DNA of 64,000 bases from Butyrivibrio sp. NC3005 (GTDB taxonomy: Bacteria > Bacillota > Clostridia > Lachnospirales > Lachnospiraceae): positions 13,072 to 77,071 of the forward strand of contig NZ_AUKC01000006.1 in assembly GCF_000424545.1 (NCBI RefSeq), in the 5' to 3' direction. The notes under the pieces were generated by a model. That model saw only the letters and a list, made by a program, of their open reading frames with translations. It had not been told where the DNA came from and ran no database searches. How positions within the stretch are numbered: position 1 is the first letter of the stretch; the number at the start of each line of letters is the position of its first letter. The position numbers and the translations under genes were made by a program. Of this stretch, positions 53,270 to 63,051 are shown piece after piece.

Positions 53270-55357
53270 ATGGCTTCAAAAAAGGGTAATCTTTCAATTA
53301 ACAGTGAAAATATGTTTCCAATCATAAAGAAGTGGTTGTATTCTGATCATGATATTTTTTATCGTGAAGTTATTTCTAATGCATGCGATGCTATTACAAA
53401 AGTTAAAAAGATGGATGCAATGGGAGATTATGCACTTCCGGAAGACTTTAAGCCAAGGGTTGATGTTATTCTTGACGATAAGGCAAAGACTATCACTATT
53501 ACAGATAATGGTATTGGTATGACTGCCGAGGAAGTAGAGGAATACATTAACCAGGTAGCTTTTTCTGGTGCAACTGCATTTCTTGAGAAATACAAGGATA
53601 AGGCTAGTGATGACCAGATTATTGGACATTTTGGTCTTGGTTTCTATTCAACATTTATGGTTTCAGAGAGTGTAGATATTGAGACTCTTTCATATAAAGA
53701 AGGTTCAACAGCTGTCCACTGGACATGTGATGGCGGCTCAGAGTTTGAGATGAGTGAGGGAAGCAAGGATAGTGTTGGTACTACTATCGTTATGCATCTT
53801 TCTGATGATTGTCTTGAATTTTGTAATGAGTATAAGGCAAGAGAAGTAATTGAGAAGTATTGCTCCTTCATGCCTTATGAAATCTATTTGTCAAAGGCAA
53901 ATGAAGACAGAGACGAGATTATTAAAGAGTCTGAGAAACTTGATAGTGATATAGTTCTCGAGGAAGTTATCCCTGAACCAAAGAAAGAGGAAGTAAAAGA
54001 AGGCGAAGAGAAAAAAGAGGAAGAGAAAAAGTTTAAGATTCGCAAGAGACCTCAGCTGATTAATGATATTCATCCTCTTTGGACCAAAACTCCTAAGGAT
54101 TGCACAAAAGATGAATATTTGGATTTCTATCGCAAGACTTTCCATGATTATAAAGAGCCTTTGTTTTGGATTCACCTTAATATGGATTATCCATTCAATC
54201 TTAAGGGAATTCTTTACTTCCCTAAAATTAACATGGAATTTGAATCTGCAGAGGGCGTGATTAAGCTTTATAACAATCAGGTATTTATCGCAGATAATAT
54301 AAAGGAAGTAATTCCTGATTATCTTATGCTTTTAAAGGGTGTTATTGATTGTCCTGATCTTCCGCTTAACGTATCAAGAAGTGCTCTTCAGAACGATGGA
54401 TTTGTAAAGAAGATTTGTGATTACATTTCCAAGAAGGTTGCTGAGAAGCTTTCTGGTATGTGTAAGACAGAGAAAGAAACTTATGATAAGTATTGGGATG
54501 ATATAGCTCCTTTCATTAAGTATGGTTATCTTAAGGATGAGAAATTTGCTGAGAAGATGAATGACTTTATTCTTCTTAAAGATCTTGATGGCAAATATCT
54601 TACAATTCCTGAAGCACTCAAAATAAATGATGCAAAGGATGAATCAACAGAAAATGCTACTGATGAAGATGGTAAGAAGGTTGAGGCAGAAGTAGTAGAT
54701 GATAACAAGGATAAGAAGGAAGAAGAGAAAGAGCAGAGAACTATTTATTATGTAACAGATCCTCAGCAGCAGAGTCAGTACATAAGTATGTTTAAGTCTC
54801 ATAATATGACAGCGTTTATTCTGAATTCTCATATTGATACTCCTTTCATTCAGGCTTTGGAGTCAAAGAATACAGATATTAGATTCCAGAGAATTGATGC
54901 TGAGATTACAGATAGCTTTACATCAGAAACTTCTAAGGAAACAGAGAAAGAGCTCGAAGAGGCTTCCACAAAGCTTCAGGAGAAGATGCGCAAAGCAGTT
55001 GGAAATGATAAGCTTACAGTTAAGATTCAGAAGCTTGTAGATGAGAAAGTTTCTTCAATTCTTACTGTATCTGAGCAGAGTCGCCGTATGCAAGATATGA
55101 TGCGTATGTATGCACTTAACGGAATGGGTGGAATGCCAGAAGATATGCTAAAGGATGATGAAACTCTTATTCTTAATGCTAATCATCCTCTTGTAAAATA
55201 TGTTTTAGAGCATGAAGATGCGAAAGACAACAGAATGATTTGTGAGCAGCTTTATGATTTGGCTAAGATTCAGAATGCACCTCTTACAGGTGATGAAATG
55301 GCTAAGTTTATTTCTCGCTCAAATGACATTATGGTACTTCTTACAAAAGAAAACTGA
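53270..55357 (+). CDS. htpG: HtpG (Hsp90-family chaperone)
   Basis: The 695-residue protein has the GHKL ATPase motifs REVISNACDAI, DNGIGM and GHFGLGFYS. The middle domain follows with FFEN-type IKLYNNQVFI and the catalytic Arg in NVSRSALQND. There are acidic Lys/Glu linkers at about 240-265 and 465-490; the second, inside the middle domain, is unusual. AAAGGAAG supports ATG 53270. It is monocistronic, controlled by CIRCE upstream and a strong hairpin downstream. Confidence 0.96.
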   Translation: MASKKGNLSINSENMFPIIKKWLYSDHDIFYREVISNACDAITKVKKMDAMGDYALPEDFKPRVDVILDDKAKTITITDNGIGMTAEEVEEYINQVAFSGATAFLEKYKDKASDDQIIGHFGLGFYSTFMVSESVDIETLSYKEGSTAVHWTCDGGSEFEMSEGSKDSVGTTIVMHLSDDCLEFCNEYKAREVIEKYCSFMPYEIYLSKANEDRDEIIKESEKLDSDIVLEEVIPEPKKEEVKEGEEKKEEEKKFKIRKRPQLINDIHPLWTKTPKDCTKDEYLDFYRKTFHDYKEPLFWIHLNMDYPFNLKGILYFPKINMEFESAEGVIKLYNNQVFIADNIKEVIPDYLMLLKGVIDCPDLPLNVSRSALQNDGFVKKICDYISKKVAEKLSGMCKTEKETYDKYWDDIAPFIKYGYLKDEKFAEKMNDFILLKDLDGKYLTIPEALKINDAKDESTENATDEDGKKVEAEVVDDNKDKKEEEKEQRTIYYVTDPQQQSQYISMFKSHNMTAFILNSHIDTPFIQALESKNTDIRFQRIDAEITDSFTSETSKETEKELEEASTKLQEKMRKAVGNDKLTVKIQKLVDEKVSSILTVSEQSRRMQDMMRMYALNGMGGMPEDMLKDDETLILNANHPLVKYVLEHEDAKDNRMICEQLYDLAKIQNAPLTGDEMAKFISRSNDIMVLLTKEN

Positions 55358-55375
55358 TAGTCTATAAAGGCAATG

Positions 55376-55440
55376 AAAAAAGAAAAATATTTGAAGATTC
55401 AGATTTTTAACTGAATTTCAGATATTTTTCTTTTTGTTTT
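55376..55440 (+). terminator. Terminator after htpG
   Basis: A stem of about 19 bp with one mismatch (55376-55394 with 55417-55435) is followed by GTTTTT. Confidence 0.85.
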
Positions 55441-55671
55441 TAAGAATAATTAACAAATTCCCTTTTATTTATTGATTTATGGTAAAATATATGATATAGG
55501 ATTTTGAGTAGTTGGATAAAGATTGCTTACAGCATGATATAGGCAGAAAGTAATCTGTGAGGAATTCTTTGTGATAACAAATGTTGAAGAGTAGGTAAAT
55601 GTTGCTGACAAAAGTAAAATAATAGTCGGTGATATAAGAAATAGTTTTGAATCAAGGGGAATGACATAATT
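55441..55671 (+). other. Leader region of the DUF5717 cluster
   Basis: The 230 bp hold no gene. A TATGATATAGGAT sequence near 55489 could be part of a promoter. An AAGGGG site precedes the TTG start at 55672. Confidence 0.4.
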
Positions 55672-58600
55672 TTGAAAGAAATAGTTGAACGTTTATTAAA
55701 TGGACAGTTTGAATATAATCGAGGCGATCTTGACTTTTCTACTAAAAGAATCGAACTAGAGATTAATGAAGGTGAAGAGTATGAAGGAAGCTTTCAGATA
55801 GTAGGACCTGTAGATAAGGTTACAGAAGGAATTGTGTCATCTACAGAACTTAGAATGGTTGTTTTGAATGATGCTTTTTCTGGAGAAAAGGATGAGATAT
55901 CATACAGATTCAAGAGTGAAGGACTTGTTGGCGGTGATGTTATAAATGGTAATTTTAGGATAATATCTAATAGAGGAGAGTATATTATTCCGTATACAGT
56001 TACCATTAAGAATATTACAGCTTCATCAAGTCTTGGAGATATCAGAAATCTATTTCATTTTGCTAATCTGGCTAAGGCAAAATGGGAAGAGGCATTGCGT
56101 CTTTTTTATACGCCTTCATTATTTCATCATATTTTAAGCGGAAACGATGCTCAGTATGAAGGTTTATACCGTGGTCTTGTTAAGATTCCGGGCTCTGAGA
56201 GCAACATGGAAGAGTTTCTTATAGGAATAAGTAAAAAGCAGCCGATGGTTTATCTTACTGAATCTGAGAATATTGAAATGATCTTAGAGGAAGGTGAGAA
56301 TGTAGATGACTATGAAGTTCCTGTACATAGAAGTGGATGGGGATATTCTAAATTAAATATTGTTTGCGACGGAGATTTTCTTGAAGTTGATAAAACAGAG
56401 CTTGTAAATGAAGATTTTATAGATGGAACAGGATATTTTCATATTAGAATAGACAGCAGTAAACTTCATAGTGGTAAGAATCTTGGAAGAATTCGTTTAC
56501 AGAATATTTCTACAGATATTGTTATACCTATTACCTGTCTTGTGCTTAATAAAGAGCCTTTGAGTAAAGGGTATCATGAAAAAAAGCTCATGACAGTTGA
56601 ATTGATGAAACTTTACATTGATTTTCGTTGTAGAAAACTTAATTCTAAACAGTGGCTTTTAGATACTGGTAAGCTTATTCAGAAGATGATTGCTTCTTCT
56701 AACAATGATTTAGAATATGGTCTTTATAATGTTCAATACCTTGTCACAGCTGACAAGAATAGTCAGGCTCAGTTTGCACTTGAACAGTTAAAGCCTGTAA
56801 TGGAAATGTTAGATAGTACAAAAACTATTTATGCCGATGAAATAAAGGCATATGAGTTATATTTGGAAACACTTATTTCCAGACAGGAAGATGAGATAGG
56901 AGAAGTGGCTCTCAAGATAGAAGAATTATACAAGAAGAATCCGGACAGTTGGAGAATAGCATGGCTGCTTTTGTATGTATCTAACAAATATTCTGGGAAC
57001 AGTAATGTTCAAAGAAGATTTGATTTATTGGAAGAACAGTTTGAGAGGGGATGTAGGTCACCAATTTTGTATCTGGATGCGATGCAGTGTATGAGGCTAT
57101 GTCCAGCACTTTTGCGAGTCTTAAATGATTTTTCTTTATCAGTGCTATATTTTGCAACAAGATATGGTATTATGACCATTCCTGTTATGGAACAGATGAC
57201 TTATTTGGCGCTTCGTTCCAAAAAATATGATAAAAAGCTGTATAAGATTTTAAAAAACAGTTATGACATACATCCTTGTGATGAGATTCTTGAGGCTGTA
57301 TGTGCTTTGCTGATTCAAGGAGATAAAACTGATCCGGAAAGTTTTCTCTGGTATCAAAGGGGAATTGAGCGTCAGCTTCGTGTAACAAGGCTGTATGAGT
57401 ATTATCTTTTGTCTGTTACGACAGATAATGAAGGCAGACCTACTGTTGAACTAAGCAAACTTGCCTTGATGTATTTTTCATATCAAAGCGATTTGAATTG
57501 GGAAAGTAATGCTGTTTTGTATAGATACATGTATGAACATCAAGATGATTACAAGCAGCTTTATGATGTGTATAAACCTCAAATAGAGCAGTATCTTTTG
57601 CAGCAGATTGATAAAGGAAATATATGTCCTGCGCTTGGCTTTTTATATCAAAGACTTATCAAGCCTAGCATGGTTAATGCAGAAAATGCTTCTAAACTAT
57701 TATCTCTTTTGTATATGAATGAGATTAAAGTTGGAAGATCTGATATCACAGAGCTTATCGTTGTTTATGATAAGTGTAGAAGTCAGATGCGCTACAAAAT
57801 AGTGGATCAAAAGGCATATGTTCCTCTTTACGGAAGTGAATATACACTTATATTATCTGATGACAAGAATCATCGTTTTTGCAGTAGCGTTGAGTACGAA
57901 GTAAAGAAGATGGTCTCTTCCACTTCTCTTTCAGAACTAACAGTTCCATACATACAAAAGGGAACAGCCAATTTGGATCTTTTTCTATCGGAGCTTTCAA
58001 AAAGTGCAGCAACGGTTACTTTGGAAAACGCTGAAAGATATAGGGATTTAGTAGAATCAGATGTAATAAGAGAAGACGTACGTGCACAGATTCGTTCTGA
58101 ACTTATAAGGTTTTATTATGATAATGATTTTATGAGACAGCTTACAGAATATCTGGAAGCACTTTCACCTGATAATCTTAATGCATGGCAGAGAAATGAA
58201 ATGCTAGAACTTATGGTTCTTACAGGTATGTATGATAAGTCTTTGGATTGGATAAAACGATATGGCTGTTATAAGGTTGATCCTAAGATTATTATGAGAC
58301 TATGCGGAAGATCTTTTGATGTAGATGCTAGTGGAACTGATCAGGAAATGAGTGAGATTAGCTGGTATGCCTTTAGTAAGGGCAAGTATGATGAAGCAAC
58401 GTTGGAATTTCTCTGCAAGAATTATCAGGGGACAGTCAGAGAAATGAGGGATTTATACAAGGCTGCTGAATCATTTGGAATAGAGTCTTGGGATCTTTTA
58501 AATAGAACACTTGGTCAGATCCTTTTTACTCAGACATATCTTGGGGACTCTACTACTTTATTCAAAAAATATGTTAAGCTGGGAGCAAATGCCGATCTTG

Positions 58601-59325
58601 AAATGGCATTTCTTGCACAAGAGTCTTACAATTACTTTGTTCATGATAATGTTGTCGACTCGTATATATTTGAACGTATAGGTGCTCTTGCTCTTGCAAA
58701 ACAAATGAGTATGCCTATCATATGCATGGAAGCATATTTGAAATACTTTGCTGAGAATAAAGATAAGGAAAAATGTGACAATAGCGTATGCAGAAAATTT
58801 ATTCTGCATCTTATTGAACAAAAACTGTATTTTTCATTCTTCAAAAAGTATCTGTATTTGGATGAAAAAATGCAGTATTACGTCGATAAGACAATACTTG
58901 AATATAAGAGTGTTCCACATGCTCATTGCCTTGTTCATTATATGATGGTTAATCAGAGTGCAGAAGAAAGTTCAAGCCTCCCGGCAACAGCTTCTGACTA
59001 TGAAGAAATAGAAATGAAAGAAATGGCTGATGGAATATATGTTACCGATTTTGTTCTGTTTTTTGGAGAACAGGTTCAGTATTATATTACTGAAGAGTTC
59101 GTGGAAAAAACTGCAGGCGGCAAAAATCTTGCAGGAATGCAGCAACTTACAGAAAGCGGTACTCTTACAGGGGCAGAGAACAGCCCAGATAGCAAGGGTT
59201 TGTTTCATTTAATAAATGAAATGACTACAGCTAAAGTGCTTGAAGATGAGAAAACTTTGCAGAGAATGCTGAATGATTATCAGAAAAAGAATGCTTTAGT
59301 TGAGGAGTTTTTTGATGTTCAGTAG
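55672..59325 (+). CDS. Very large DUF5717-type protein, unknown
   Basis: The 1217-residue protein has no signal peptide and no clear membrane helix. The N-terminal part holds two beta-sandwich-like regions (about 10-115 and 205-300, each with alternating strands). The remainder is a helical repeat resembling TPR-like solenoids. From memory this is the DUF5717 family of Lachnospiraceae. It starts at TTG with AAGGGG upstream. It heads a three-gene cluster with an actin/Hsp70-like protein and a coiled-coil membrane protein, so it may be the scaffold of a complex. Confidence 0.8.
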   Translation: MKEIVERLLNGQFEYNRGDLDFSTKRIELEINEGEEYEGSFQIVGPVDKVTEGIVSSTELRMVVLNDAFSGEKDEISYRFKSEGLVGGDVINGNFRIISNRGEYIIPYTVTIKNITASSSLGDIRNLFHFANLAKAKWEEALRLFYTPSLFHHILSGNDAQYEGLYRGLVKIPGSESNMEEFLIGISKKQPMVYLTESENIEMILEEGENVDDYEVPVHRSGWGYSKLNIVCDGDFLEVDKTELVNEDFIDGTGYFHIRIDSSKLHSGKNLGRIRLQNISTDIVIPITCLVLNKEPLSKGYHEKKLMTVELMKLYIDFRCRKLNSKQWLLDTGKLIQKMIASSNNDLEYGLYNVQYLVTADKNSQAQFALEQLKPVMEMLDSTKTIYADEIKAYELYLETLISRQEDEIGEVALKIEELYKKNPDSWRIAWLLLYVSNKYSGNSNVQRRFDLLEEQFERGCRSPILYLDAMQCMRLCPALLRVLNDFSLSVLYFATRYGIMTIPVMEQMTYLALRSKKYDKKLYKILKNSYDIHPCDEILEAVCALLIQGDKTDPESFLWYQRGIERQLRVTRLYEYYLLSVTTDNEGRPTVELSKLALMYFSYQSDLNWESNAVLYRYMYEHQDDYKQLYDVYKPQIEQYLLQQIDKGNICPALGFLYQRLIKPSMVNAENASKLLSLLYMNEIKVGRSDITELIVVYDKCRSQMRYKIVDQKAYVPLYGSEYTLILSDDKNHRFCSSVEYEVKKMVSSTSLSELTVPYIQKGTANLDLFLSELSKSAATVTLENAERYRDLVESDVIREDVRAQIRSELIRFYYDNDFMRQLTEYLEALSPDNLNAWQRNEMLELMVLTGMYDKSLDWIKRYGCYKVDPKIIMRLCGRSFDVDASGTDQEMSEISWYAFSKGKYDEATLEFLCKNYQGTVREMRDLYKAAESFGIESWDLLNRTLGQILFTQTYLGDSTTLFKKYVKLGANADLEMAFLAQESYNYFVHDNVVDSYIFERIGALALAKQMSMPIICMEAYLKYFAENKDKEKCDNSVCRKFILHLIEQKLYFSFFKKYLYLDEKMQYYVDKTILEYKSVPHAHCLVHYMMVNQSAEESSSLPATASDYEEIEMKEMADGIYVTDFVLFFGEQVQYYITEEFVEKTAGGKNLAGMQQLTESGTLTGAENSPDSKGLFHLINEMTTAKVLEDEKTLQRMLNDYQKKNALVEEFFDVQ

Positions 59326-59406
59326 TTATTATGTCACTGCTAGAATATGATAAATATTTTGCAGTAACTTATTGACAGTATAGATAGGGAAAATAGGTAA
59401 TCGTGA

Positions 59407-61587
59407 ATGTTTTTTGAGAATAAAAAGTCTAGTTTTTTTTGCCTTGGATATGACATCTGTGAAGAATACAGTCAAATATCATATTTTGCTTCGAATGCGG
59501 ATAAGCCAGACACTCTTTCAGTTGTGACGGGGGTTGAACAGTATAACATACCTACGGTTCTAGCCAAGAAAAAAGGAGAATCTATTTGGTATTTCGGAAA
59601 AGAGGCTGTGAGTAGAATAGAAAGTGGTGATGCAATTTCTGCGGGAAATTTGATAGCTAATGCTAGAAAAAAGATTCCGCTTCAGATTGAAAATACTGTT
59701 TATGATCCAATAGCTTTGTTGGCACTTTTTATTAGAAGAAGCTTGTCTTTGTTGTCAATGGAGGCACCGCTTGAACATGTAAGTAGAATAGTATTTACGT
59801 CAAGAGTATTAGATGAGGATATGATTGGTATTTTGAATCAGGTCAAGCAGTCATTGAATTTCCAAAGTGCCACGATTATGTATCAGAGCTATGAAGAAAG
59901 TTTGTACTATTTTATGCTTAATCAGCCAAGAGATTTGTGGCTTAAGGATGCTTTTGTTGCTGACTATTCTTTTGGCAAGATATGGATGTATAGGTTAAAA
60001 CTTAATAGAAGGACAAAGCCTGTAGTAGCAACAATAGATAAAATAGAAATAGATGACCTTGCACTTGCAAAGAAGGAATTGCCGACCGATACTAGGAAAC
60101 TTGAGATGCTGGATGAGCAATTGTTATATTATCTCAAGAAAAATTTGGACAAGTCTATAACATCCTCTGTATTCCTTCTAGGAGAAGCATTCAAGAATAC
60201 GCAGTGGCTTCAGAGAACGCTGAAATATTTATGCAATGGAGGAAGAAGAGTTTTTCAGGGTAATAACCTTTTTTCAAAGGGAGCAAGTATAGCTGCTATG
60301 GAGCAGGAAAGACCGAGCGAATTTATGAAAAACTTTGTTCTTCTTGGAGAAGATAAAGTAAGATTCAATGTTGGTATGAAACTGCTAAAGACAGGACAGT
60401 TAGTATACTATGCTTTAGTAGATGCAGGTGTTTCATGGTTTGATGTTGGAAAAACTTTTTCTGTAATATTAGAAAATGTTGGAACTATTGATGAACCTTC
60501 ACTTTTAGCAATGGAAGTTATTCCGGTTACAGGTGGAAAACCTCATTTCATGTATATGCCTTTGGATGGACTTGTTTCCCGAAAAAGGAGAATGACAAGG
60601 CTTTTGATTCAGCTTGATATGATTAACAGGAATGTATTAAGAGTTCATGTTACTGATCAGGGTTTTGGAGAATTTGTCCCATCCTCGCAAAAAGAATGGA
60701 TAAGGGAGATGACTCTTACAAATTCGTTGAATGACGAGTGCAAAGAGGGTGTTATTTCTAATCTTTTGCTTTGTGCAGGCAGAGAATCTAATAACGGTAT
60801 TACACTTAGAAAGTTTGATATAAGACTTCATTCAATAGAAGAGTTGTGCTATTTGATTGAGAATAACGCATTTATGATTGAAGCTGAGGATTTTTCAGAT
60901 GATTTGCTGGAATGGATAGAAAATGGATGTCTTCTTGAACCGCTTGCTTCTGAACTTAGGTTTTTGAAAAATAATAAAGCTTCATCCAAAAAACTGGTTA
61001 TGACTGTCATAGATTATGTTAAGTATAATTATCCAGAGAAGATTGCAGATATTTTGTCAGCTCAGGAATCTAGTGAAAATATGGATTATTATGACAGAAA
61101 AATATTACGGGCAAAGTTCATGGTAGATGCTGGATTTCTTGCAAATGCTTTTGAATTATATACAGAAGTTGAAAAGAGTCTTCCGGATACAGCTATAAGT
61201 AAGCTATGTAGAGTGTATCACAATCAAGCTGTTATTCTGGCTAAACTGTTTTATTTTGACAGTGCAGCAGAGCTCTTTTTGAAGGAATATAAGCTTGGAC
61301 ATAATGAAAATGCTTTTATTTCATTTTTATGTGCAAAAAGACTTGAACTTTCGGATAAGGAATATGTTGATTTTGTTTCTGAAGATCACGAGAGATTTAC
61401 CTACTCCATGGAAGTTGAACGTATTATGAAGAAAGTTCTTGGAAACTATGAAAATAGCAACGAAAAGCAGGAATTAGACAAAATTTCCAACAGTTATAAC
61501 GAGGGCAACAACCAGATTTACGAAGAGAAAATCCAAAAAGTATTAAGCGATGTGAAAGAGAAATACAGATTGATGTTTAGAAACTAA
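59407..61587 (+). CDS. DUF5716-type protein with actin/Hsp70-like fold
   Basis: The 726-residue protein begins CLGYDICEEYSQISYF, like the phosphate-1 loop of Hsp70/actin ATPases. A second loop is DAFVADYSFGKIWMYRL (about 178) and an adenosine-like loop is SVFLLGEAFKNTQW with NLFSKGASIAA (about 255-300). A helical C-terminal half with TPR-like character follows. Key loops are degenerate, so ATPase activity is uncertain. From memory this matches DUF5716. It is 81 nt after the DUF5717 gene. Confidence 0.8.
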   Translation: MFFENKKSSFFCLGYDICEEYSQISYFASNADKPDTLSVVTGVEQYNIPTVLAKKKGESIWYFGKEAVSRIESGDAISAGNLIANARKKIPLQIENTVYDPIALLALFIRRSLSLLSMEAPLEHVSRIVFTSRVLDEDMIGILNQVKQSLNFQSATIMYQSYEESLYYFMLNQPRDLWLKDAFVADYSFGKIWMYRLKLNRRTKPVVATIDKIEIDDLALAKKELPTDTRKLEMLDEQLLYYLKKNLDKSITSSVFLLGEAFKNTQWLQRTLKYLCNGGRRVFQGNNLFSKGASIAAMEQERPSEFMKNFVLLGEDKVRFNVGMKLLKTGQLVYYALVDAGVSWFDVGKTFSVILENVGTIDEPSLLAMEVIPVTGGKPHFMYMPLDGLVSRKRRMTRLLIQLDMINRNVLRVHVTDQGFGEFVPSSQKEWIREMTLTNSLNDECKEGVISNLLLCAGRESNNGITLRKFDIRLHSIEELCYLIENNAFMIEAEDFSDDLLEWIENGCLLEPLASELRFLKNNKASSKKLVMTVIDYVKYNYPEKIADILSAQESSENMDYYDRKILRAKFMVDAGFLANAFELYTEVEKSLPDTAISKLCRVYHNQAVILAKLFYFDSAAELFLKEYKLGHNENAFISFLCAKRLELSDKEYVDFVSEDHERFTYSMEVERIMKKVLGNYENSNEKQELDKISNSYNEGNNQIYEEKIQKVLSDVKEKYRLMFRN

Positions 61588-61616
61588 ACGAAAAATTCGA
61601 GAGAGGAGACCACTAT

Positions 61617-62885
61617 ATGGGCTTTTTTGATTTTTTGCGAAAGAATGATGAAACATCAGAAGAAATGGATGCATCTTGGAATTTATTTGATGATGACGTG
61701 CCGGAGGAAGAAAGTAAAGAAAACGATGCTAGACTGGATGAAGTGATGACACCAACTGACAATTCGTCTTGGGATAAAGTTGTGATTTCAAGAGATGGTG
61801 TTAATATGCATGATCCTGTTCAAAGGCGAGAGTATATTGACGGATTATTGAAACAAATGGACGAGGGTGAACAGCAGCTAAATAACATGCAGTTTGATTA
61901 TCGAACTGTGACAGGATATTTGCACGACATGGAGATATTAGATGCCTTATCCAAGGAAGATAAGGCTGACCTTGAAGCTGTTGCCACTAGGATTTTTGAA
62001 AGCCAGAAGCAAAGAGAAACTTTTCTTTCAAGAGAAGGAAAACTTACAACTGCCGAATACGATACAATTGATCTTATGCGAGGACACGAGGATGAAACTG
62101 TAAAAAAGATGGCTGATGCAGAAAATTATCAGAAAAAGATTCGTAAGGATTTGATGAAACTAGATGCAGAGAGGCTCTCCTACAGTGAACGTATGGAAAT
62201 CGTAGACAAGGAACTTACTAATACAAGGCATTTGACTATATTTATTGCTATAGCTTTTTTTATTATAGTTTTTACATTATTCATCTGTCATATACTACTA
62301 GGACTTGATGTGGCTTTTGGATATATTATTGCTGTTTTGGCGGCAGCACTTTTTAGCGTTTTGCTGTATCAAAAACATATGGGATGCCTTGAAGAAAGAA
62401 AACAGGTACATGCAGCCAATGCCAAGCTTGTAAGGCTTCAGAATGCTGTAAAAGTCAGATATGTGAACAATACAAATCTAATGGATTTTCTTTATCTTAA
62501 GTATAATGTAACGCATAGCAGTCAATTAAAAGAACTTATATCGCGTTACAGAAAAGAAAGAGAAAGACAAAAGGAGTTTGAACTTGCAGAGAGAAATCTT
62601 GATCAGGATCAGAGGGAACTGCTTGCACTTTTAAAAAATGATGGGATACAGGAACCCGACATATGGCTTCATCAAACACAAGCTATCATAAATCACAATG
62701 AAGAAGTTGAGGTTAGACATAAGCTTATTACCGAAAGACAAACTCTTAGAAAGAGAATGAATTACAATAGGGAGAACGTAATAGCGGCAGCCAGAACTGA
62801 AATCGAGGATTTAGCAAGGGCATATCCAGCTTATGCAGATGTTATTTTGACTCAGGTGGCAAAACATCGTGGCGTAAGAATGTGA
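61617..62885 (+). CDS. Coiled-coil membrane protein of the DUF5717 cluster
   Basis: The 422-residue protein has an acidic disordered N-terminus (1-60), a helical coiled region (about 75-200) and two adjacent transmembrane helices (about 206-248). A second long coiled region (about 255-410) follows. Both coiled parts face the cytoplasm. GAGAGGAG precedes the ATG. It begins 29 nt after the DUF5716 gene and could anchor that pair to the membrane. Confidence 0.75.
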   Translation: MGFFDFLRKNDETSEEMDASWNLFDDDVPEEESKENDARLDEVMTPTDNSSWDKVVISRDGVNMHDPVQRREYIDGLLKQMDEGEQQLNNMQFDYRTVTGYLHDMEILDALSKEDKADLEAVATRIFESQKQRETFLSREGKLTTAEYDTIDLMRGHEDETVKKMADAENYQKKIRKDLMKLDAERLSYSERMEIVDKELTNTRHLTIFIAIAFFIIVFTLFICHILLGLDVAFGYIIAVLAAALFSVLLYQKHMGCLEERKQVHAANAKLVRLQNAVKVRYVNNTNLMDFLYLKYNVTHSSQLKELISRYRKERERQKEFELAERNLDQDQRELLALLKNDGIQEPDIWLHQTQAIINHNEEVEVRHKLITERQTLRKRMNYNRENVIAAARTEIEDLARAYPAYADVILTQVAKHRGVRM

Positions 62886-62902
62886 ATATATAAATATATC
62901 AT

Positions 62903-62940
62903 ATTACTGCTTACTTGTCATATGATGAGTAAGCAGTAAT
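62903..62940 (+). terminator. Hairpin after the three-gene cluster
   Basis: A 13-bp perfect stem, ATTACTGCTTACT with AGTAAGCAGTAAT. The following bases are only weakly T-rich, so termination is likely but not certain. Confidence 0.6.
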
Positions 62941-62954
62941 ATTGTAAAAAACGT

Positions 62955-62983
62955 TTGAATATTTGGTCAAAATCTCTTATAAT
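62955..62983 (+). promoter_or_regulatory. Promoter of purB
   Basis: TTGAAT 62955-62960, 17 bp, TATAAT 62978-62983. GGAAGGAG precedes the ATG at 63052. Confidence 0.8.
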
Positions 62984-63051
62984 TATCTACTGTATTTGAT
63001 ATACAGATTTATTTGAGTTTTATCTTTTTATTTTAGGAAGGAGCACTACAA

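Noticed and set aside
57185..59212. Several short ORFs inside the DUF5717 gene on both strands
   Set aside because: All are shadows of the 1217-codon frame without start signals.
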